Source of the DNA: Lachnospiraceae bacterium
GTDB lineage: Bacteria; Bacillota; Clostridia; Lachnospirales; Lachnospiraceae
DNA length: 64,000 nucleotides
Direction: 5' to 3'
Assembly: GCA_015057825.1 (NCBI GenBank)
Contig: SVDN01000011.1
Span: 22,317-86,316 of the forward strand
This document shows, one piece after another, positions 63,875-64,000 of the stretch. The notes beneath the pieces were generated by a model that was given only the letters and a program-made list of their open reading frames with translations, did no database searches and was not told the DNA's origin. The stretch's first letter is position 1, and the number at the start of each line of letters is the position of its first letter. The position numbers and the translations under genes are program-made.

Positions 63875-64000
63875 ATGAAACTTTCAGTAAAAGAAAAGGC
63901 ATCATACGGTCTCGGTGCCGTAGGTAAAGATATGGTATATATGCTTACTGCCAGCTATATACTTTACTATTTCCAAGATATTTTGGGAATTAACGGCGTT
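63875..64000 (+). CDS. GPH-type sugar:cation symporter, N-terminus (partial)
   Basis: 42 codons to the window end: MKLSVKEKASYGLGAVGKDMVYMLTASY, then ILYYFQDILGIN, the N-terminus of glycoside-pentoside-hexuronide symporters (MelB-like). AGGAGGA 5 bases upstream of ATG, 9 bases after the GT-like gene. The rest lies outside. Confidence 0.88.
   Translation, partial: MKLSVKEKASYGLGAVGKDMVYMLTASYILYYFQDILGINGV

Overview
The window reads as chromosomal DNA of a low-GC Firmicute of class Clostridia, most likely family Lachnospiraceae. The reasons are the AT-rich base composition, strong AGGAGG-type ribosome binding sites, the gene runs hrcA-grpE-dnaK-dnaJ, ireB-ruvX-DUF1292-rnj and cysS-mrnC-rlmB, DUF6110 beside a P-type ATPase, and xPxTG-type surface anchors. 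Genus and species cannot be fixed from the sequence alone.

Layout. 1-5.3 kb: end of argS, a tetrahydrofolate block (folE, folP, fused folB-folK) and lepA. 5.3-5.6 kb: a long intergenic palindrome. 5.6-6.8 kb: hemW. 6.8-19.3 kb: an accessory block with an MFS transporter, a Fur-type DNA-binding domain fused to an HD-GYP domain, a DUF6110 gene with a metal P-type ATPase, a C39-like lipoprotein, a surface protein whose promoter spacer contains a G7 tract, an O-antigen-ligase-like membrane protein, a secreted hydrolase and an unknown membrane protein. 19.3-24.5 kb: the CIRCE-controlled heat-shock operon. 24.5-38.0 kb: a second accessory block with a repeat-rich gap, a YdcF-like lipoprotein, an HTH-nucleotidyltransferase gene, a frameshifted ORF6N gene, an unusual amino-acid-type ABC transporter, a large surface protein with a divergent XRE regulator, a second copy of the binding protein, and a DUF169 gene. 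38.0-46.3 kb: rsmE, a beta-helix surface protein, prmA, a cysteine desulfurase, thiI and mtaB. 46.4-53.5 kb: ireB, ruvX, DUF1292, RNase J, an MltG-like stub, trmR, a U32 protein, a FliD-like protein and a CPBP protease. 53.5-60.4 kb: tRNA-Val, tRNA-Met, a glutamate-cysteine ligase-like gene, ispF, a GNAT gene, cysE, cysS, mrnC, rlmB and tRNA-Thr. 60.4-61.8 kb: three giant palindromes around an orphan RelB-type antitoxin. 61.8-64 kb: a TetR, glycosyltransferase-like and GPH-symporter operon that runs off the end.

The conserved genes follow the common Firmicutes order lepA-hemW-hrcA-grpE-dnaK-dnaJ-prmA-rsmE-mtaB, broken open by accessory cassettes at hemW/hrcA, dnaJ/rsmE and rsmE/prmA. The break points carry signs of past insertion. 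Duplicated 3' ends of dnaK and dnaJ differ only at synonymous positions. Matching terminators flank a surface-gene cassette. A family of 140-400 nt palindromic elements sits in the gaps, and two copies share a core with compensatory base changes.

The most unusual biology is (i) the ABC system whose ATPase carries a degenerate RsbW-like ATPase domain and whose two binding proteins look circularly permuted, (ii) the Fur-HD-GYP hybrid regulator next to a metal ATPase, with Fur-like boxes before both, and (iii) the palindrome family. All functional calls come from reading the sequence; no database search was run.
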